Assembly: GCA_025966335.1 (NCBI GenBank) | Contig: JAICRS010000174.1 | Coordinates: 1-6,439, forward strand | DNA length: 6,439 bases | Reading direction: 5' to 3' | Source: Nocardioidaceae bacterium | GTDB taxonomy: Bacteria > Actinomycetota > Actinomycetes > Propionibacteriales > Nocardioidaceae | Shown: positions 4,785-6,439 of the stretch, in pieces | Layout: each line of letters begins with the position of its first letter | How positions within the stretch are numbered: position 1 is the first letter of the stretch | Notes under the pieces: model-generated | What the model saw: the letters and a program-made list of their open reading frames with translations, nothing else | What the model was told of the DNA's origin: nothing | The model's database searches: none | Program-made: the position numbers and the translations under genes

Positions 4785-5980
4785 CGGCCGAGCTCCTTGA
4801 TCCCGGCGACCAGGCGGGCGACGTCGTCCTCGTCGGTGTAGGGGGCCAGCCCGGCGCGCACGGCACCTGTCTCGCCGAGGCCCAGCCAGCGGGCCGCCTC
4901 GATCGCGTAGAAATGGCTGGCCGGCGCGTTCACACCCGACCGGGCGAGATGCTCGTAGACCTCGCGCGCGGAGTGACCCGCCACGGAGAACAGGGCGGTG
5001 GGCGTGCGCCTCTTCGGTGAACCGTGCAGCGTGACGCCGTCGACCGCGGAGAGCCCGTCGAGCATCGTGGCGAACAGCCGGTCCTCGTGCTCCTCGACGG
5101 CCCGCATCGACTCCAGCAGTCGGGTCCGGCGGTCCTCGGCGGACGAGGCGAGGCCGGCGAGGAAGTCGATCGCCGCAGTGGTCCCCGCGAGCAGCTCGTA
5201 CGGCAGTGTGCCGAGCTCGAACCGCTCCGGTACGTCGTTGCTCGACGGAAGCAGCTTGTCCGGGTGGAGCTCCTCGAGCAGCGACGGGGCGGCGACCACC
5301 AGACCGTGGTGCGGCCCGAGGAACTTGTAGGGGGAGCAGGCGTAGAAGTCGGCGCCGAGAGCACCGACCGAGATCGGCGCGTGCGGAGTCAGGTGCACCC
5401 CGTCCACGTAGACGAGCGCCCCCACCGCATGCGCGGCGTCCACGATCGTGGGCACGTCCGGCCGGGTCCCGAGCAGGTTCGACGCGCCGGTGAGGGCCAC
5501 CAGGCGGGTCCTCGGCGACAGCACGGCGGCCACCGCTTCGACGTCGAGCTCGGCCGTCTCCTGGTCGAAGGCAGCCCAGCGGACGGTGGCCCCGGCGGAC
5601 TCGGCTGCGGCGACCCAGGGCCGGATGTTCGCGTCGTGGTCGAGCCGGGTCACGACCACCTCGTCGCCGGGACCCCACTGCTTCGCCAGTGCGCGGGACA
5701 GGTCATAGGTCGCCTGCGTCATGGAGCGGGCGAAGACCACGCCCTCCGCCGTACAACCGAGCAGGTCCGCCACAGCCGATCGCGCGTTCGCTACCACCGC
5801 CTCGGCCCGCTGCTCGGCGGCGGTGACCGTGCCCCGGTTGGAGATGCCCGAGGTGAGGGTGCCGGCGACGGCGTCGGCCACCTCGGTGGGGACCTGCGTC
5901 CCGCCGGGTCCGTCGAAGTACGCGACGCCCTGGTCCAGGGCCGGGAAGGAGCTCCGCACACGTGCCACATCAAGGTCCAT
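4781..5980 (-). CDS. Cysteine desulfurase-like class V aminotransferase
   Basis: A 399-residue PLP enzyme of fold type I. Visible motifs: YFDGPGGTQVP (21-31), DHDANIRPW (114-122, where SufS-type enzymes read HHAN), LTGASNLLG (163-171), YVDGVHLTPH (191-200) with Asp193 for the PLP pyridine nitrogen, and SPYKFLGPHHG (216-226) with Lys219 as the likely Schiff-base lysine. RFELGTLPYE follows at 253-262. The C-terminal region reads APASHFYAIEAARW (352-365), where desulfurases have HCA, and there is no cysteine after Cys215. This resembles the cysteine-desulfurase-like VC1184 type family, whose reaction I cannot state. The ATG at 5980 has AGGA 7 nt upstream. An open extension to 6142 runs through the intergenic region without family similarity and was left out. 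Confidence 0.9.
   Translation of the reverse strand: MDLDVARVRSSFPALDQGVAYFDGPGGTQVPTEVADAVAGTLTSGISNRGTVTAAEQRAEAVVANARSAVADLLGCTAEGVVFARSMTQATYDLSRALAKQWGPGDEVVVTRLDHDANIRPWVAAAESAGATVRWAAFDQETAELDVEAVAAVLSPRTRLVALTGASNLLGTRPDVPTIVDAAHAVGALVYVDGVHLTPHAPISVGALGADFYACSPYKFLGPHHGLVVAAPSLLEELHPDKLLPSSNDVPERFELGTLPYELLAGTTAAIDFLAGLASSAEDRRTRLLESMRAVEEHEDRLFATMLDGLSAVDGVTLHGSPKRRTPTALFSVAGHSAREVYEHLARSGVNAPASHFYAIEAARWLGLGETGAVRAGLAPYTDEDDVARLVAGIKELGR
4793..4798 (-). promoter_or_regulatory. Ribosome binding site of the SDR gene, inside the aminotransferase end
   Basis: On the minus strand AAGGAG lies 8 nt before the GTG at 4784. It fixes the start of the dehydrogenase and shows that translation is coupled across the stop/start overlap. 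Confidence 0.65.
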
Positions 5981-5987
5981 GCGCCCA

Positions 5988-5991
5988 TCCT
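5988..5991 (-). promoter_or_regulatory. Ribosome binding site of the aminotransferase gene
   Basis: On the minus strand AGGA lies 7 nt before the ATG at 5980. It supports this start over in-frame ATGs up to 6142. Confidence 0.55.
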
Positions 5992-6011
5992 GCCCGAGCG
6001 GACCGGGATCG

Positions 6012-6056
6012 CTCAGCCGGGTGGCGCTGGAGGTTGGCGCGCGCCGGTAGGCTGAG
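6012..6056. repeat. Interrupted inverted repeat in the divergent intergenic region
   Basis: CTCAGCC (6012-6018) and GGCTGAG (6050-6056) are perfect 7-bp inverted arms. Inside them GGCGC (6023-6027) and GCGCC (6041-6045) can also pair, and a 10-bp perfect palindrome GGCGCGCGCC lies at 6036-6045. The element sits between two divergent genes, where operators and promoters are expected. GC-rich DNA produces such matches by chance, so function is uncertain. Confidence 0.45.
6048..6053 (+). promoter_or_regulatory. Possible -10 element for the helicase gene
   Basis: TAGGCT fits the actinobacterial TANNNT -10 pattern and lies 78 nt before the helicase ATG. No convincing -35 hexamer is found 16-18 nt upstream. 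Transcription from here would include the hairpin at 6061-6091 in the leader. This is a weak, pattern-only call. Confidence 0.3.
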
Positions 6057-6060
6057 AATG

Positions 6061-6091
6061 GTCCCGTCCTGACCTCCCAACAGGGCGGGGC
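6061..6091 (+). promoter_or_regulatory. Leader hairpin upstream of the helicase gene
   Basis: GTCCCGTCCTG (6061-6071) pairs with CAGGGCGGGGC (6081-6091) in an 11-bp RNA stem with two G-U wobbles and a 9-nt loop, ACCTCCCAA. No U-tract follows (next bases CTCTTCGTG), so it is not a standard intrinsic terminator. The loop exposes ACCTCC, which equals the anti-Shine-Dalgarno core of 16S rRNA and could pair with purine-rich ribosome binding sites. The stem is clear; regulatory function is a guess. Confidence 0.45.
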
Positions 6092-6131
6092 CTCTTCGTG
6101 TCCGGGCCCGGTCAGGGAAGATGGAAATCTC

Positions 6132-6439
6132 ATGAGCCTCACCGAACGCCTGCCCCGGTCCGCGCACGACGACCCCGACGCGCTCTACGACGCGTTCAGC
6201 GGCTGGGCCGAGGAACAGGGCCTGGTGCTCTACCCGGCGCAGGAGGAGGCGCTGATCGAGGTGATGACCGGGGCCAACCTGATCCTGTCCACGCCCACCG
6301 GGTCCGGCAAGAGCCTGGTTGCGACCGGCGCCCACTTCGCGGCGATGGCGACCGGGCGGCGCACCTACTACACCGCCCCGATCAAAGCGCTGGTGTCGGA
6401 GAAGTTCTTCGGCCTCTGCGCGATCTTCGGGGCCGCCAA
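6132..6439 (+). CDS. DEAD/DEAH-box helicase, DUF3516 type (5' part)
   Basis: The first 102 codons of a gene cut by the right edge. The protein begins MSLTERLPRSAHDDPDALYD and runs through LVLYPAQEEALIEVMTGANL (a Q-motif-like region), the Walker A/motif I STPTGSGKS (about residues 54-62), and the Ia region RRTYYTAPIKALVSEKFFGL. This opening matches, as I recall, actinobacterial superfamily 2 helicases with a C-terminal DUF3516 domain, related to Ski2/Mtr4-like RNA helicases. The C-terminal part cannot be checked here. The ATG at 6132 has GGAA 5 nt upstream and AGGGAAG 11 nt upstream, and no in-frame start lies further up in the leader. A tiny ATG-to-TGA frame at 6121-6135 overlaps the start. 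Confidence 0.9.
   Translation, partial: MSLTERLPRSAHDDPDALYDAFSGWAEEQGLVLYPAQEEALIEVMTGANLILSTPTGSGKSLVATGAHFAAMATGRRTYYTAPIKALVSEKFFGLCAIFGAA

Noticed and set aside
4316..5020. Plus-strand frames opposite the dehydrogenase and aminotransferase genes
   Set aside because: Composition is Arg/Pro/Ser-rich shadow; the minus-strand genes have full catalytic motifs.
4785..5678. Extension of the dehydrogenase to a 547-residue fusion
   Set aside because: The added N-terminal part is an off-frame shadow of the aminotransferase; a GTG with AAGGAG exists at 4784 and the SDR fold starts there.
6061..6091. Rho-independent terminator
   Set aside because: The stem is strong but is not followed by a U-rich tract and lies in a divergent leader where no upstream gene on that strand ends.
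5981..6142. 54-residue N-terminal extension of the aminotransferase
   Set aside because: It runs through the divergent intergenic region and hairpin, has no family similarity, and a good ribosome site precedes the ATG at 5980.

Overview
The window reads as a high-GC actinobacterial chromosome. Codons mostly end in G or C, starts are ATG or GTG with purine-rich Shine-Dalgarno sites, and the flanking genes include a DUF3516-type helicase typical of Actinobacteria. I would not name a genus. Most of the plus strand (about 1-4030) is a compact gas vesicle (gvp) gene cluster. The right third (4035-6439) holds unrelated genes on both strands.

The gvp block, left to right: the 3' end of a gene for an extremely acidic, repeat-rich protein (to 395); gvpA (400-843), the shell protein with a charged C-terminal tail; gvpF (864-1634); gvpG (1642-1875); a gvpO-like gene with a lysine-rich N-terminal tail (1898-2446); gvpJ (2446-2784); gvpL (2777-3547); gvpS (3544-3753); gvpK (3746-4030). 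All lie on the plus strand. The largest gap is 22 nt and several genes overlap by 1-8 nt, so the block is almost certainly one polycistronic, partly translationally coupled operon. Its promoter lies upstream of the window. GvpA, GvpJ and GvpS share the GvpA fold, GvpF and GvpL form a second paralogous pair, and GvpG, GvpK and GvpO are accessory or assembly proteins. Together they should build or nucleate a hollow, gas-permeable protein shell. No gvpN or gvpC is visible, but the operon may continue to the left.

Downstream, gvpK converges on a minus-strand pair with only 4 nt between stop codons. That pair is a PLP-dependent class V aminotransferase of the cysteine-desulfurase-like type (4781-5980), followed by a short-chain dehydrogenase (4035-4784) whose GTG start overlaps the aminotransferase stop. 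The aminotransferase keeps its PLP lysine but lacks a cysteine at the usual desulfurase active-site position.

A 151-nt divergent intergenic region (5981-6131) carries an interrupted inverted repeat and a strong leader hairpin. It separates the aminotransferase from the 5' part of a plus-strand DEAD/DEAH-type helicase gene (6132-end, cut by the window edge).

The most unusual aspect is the set of charged low-complexity regions in the gvp operon: a nearly pure Glu/Asp protein, a GvpA tail that switches from poly-acidic to poly-basic, and a Lys-rich GvpO extension. The individual genes belong to known families. A joint role for the charged regions is only a hypothesis.
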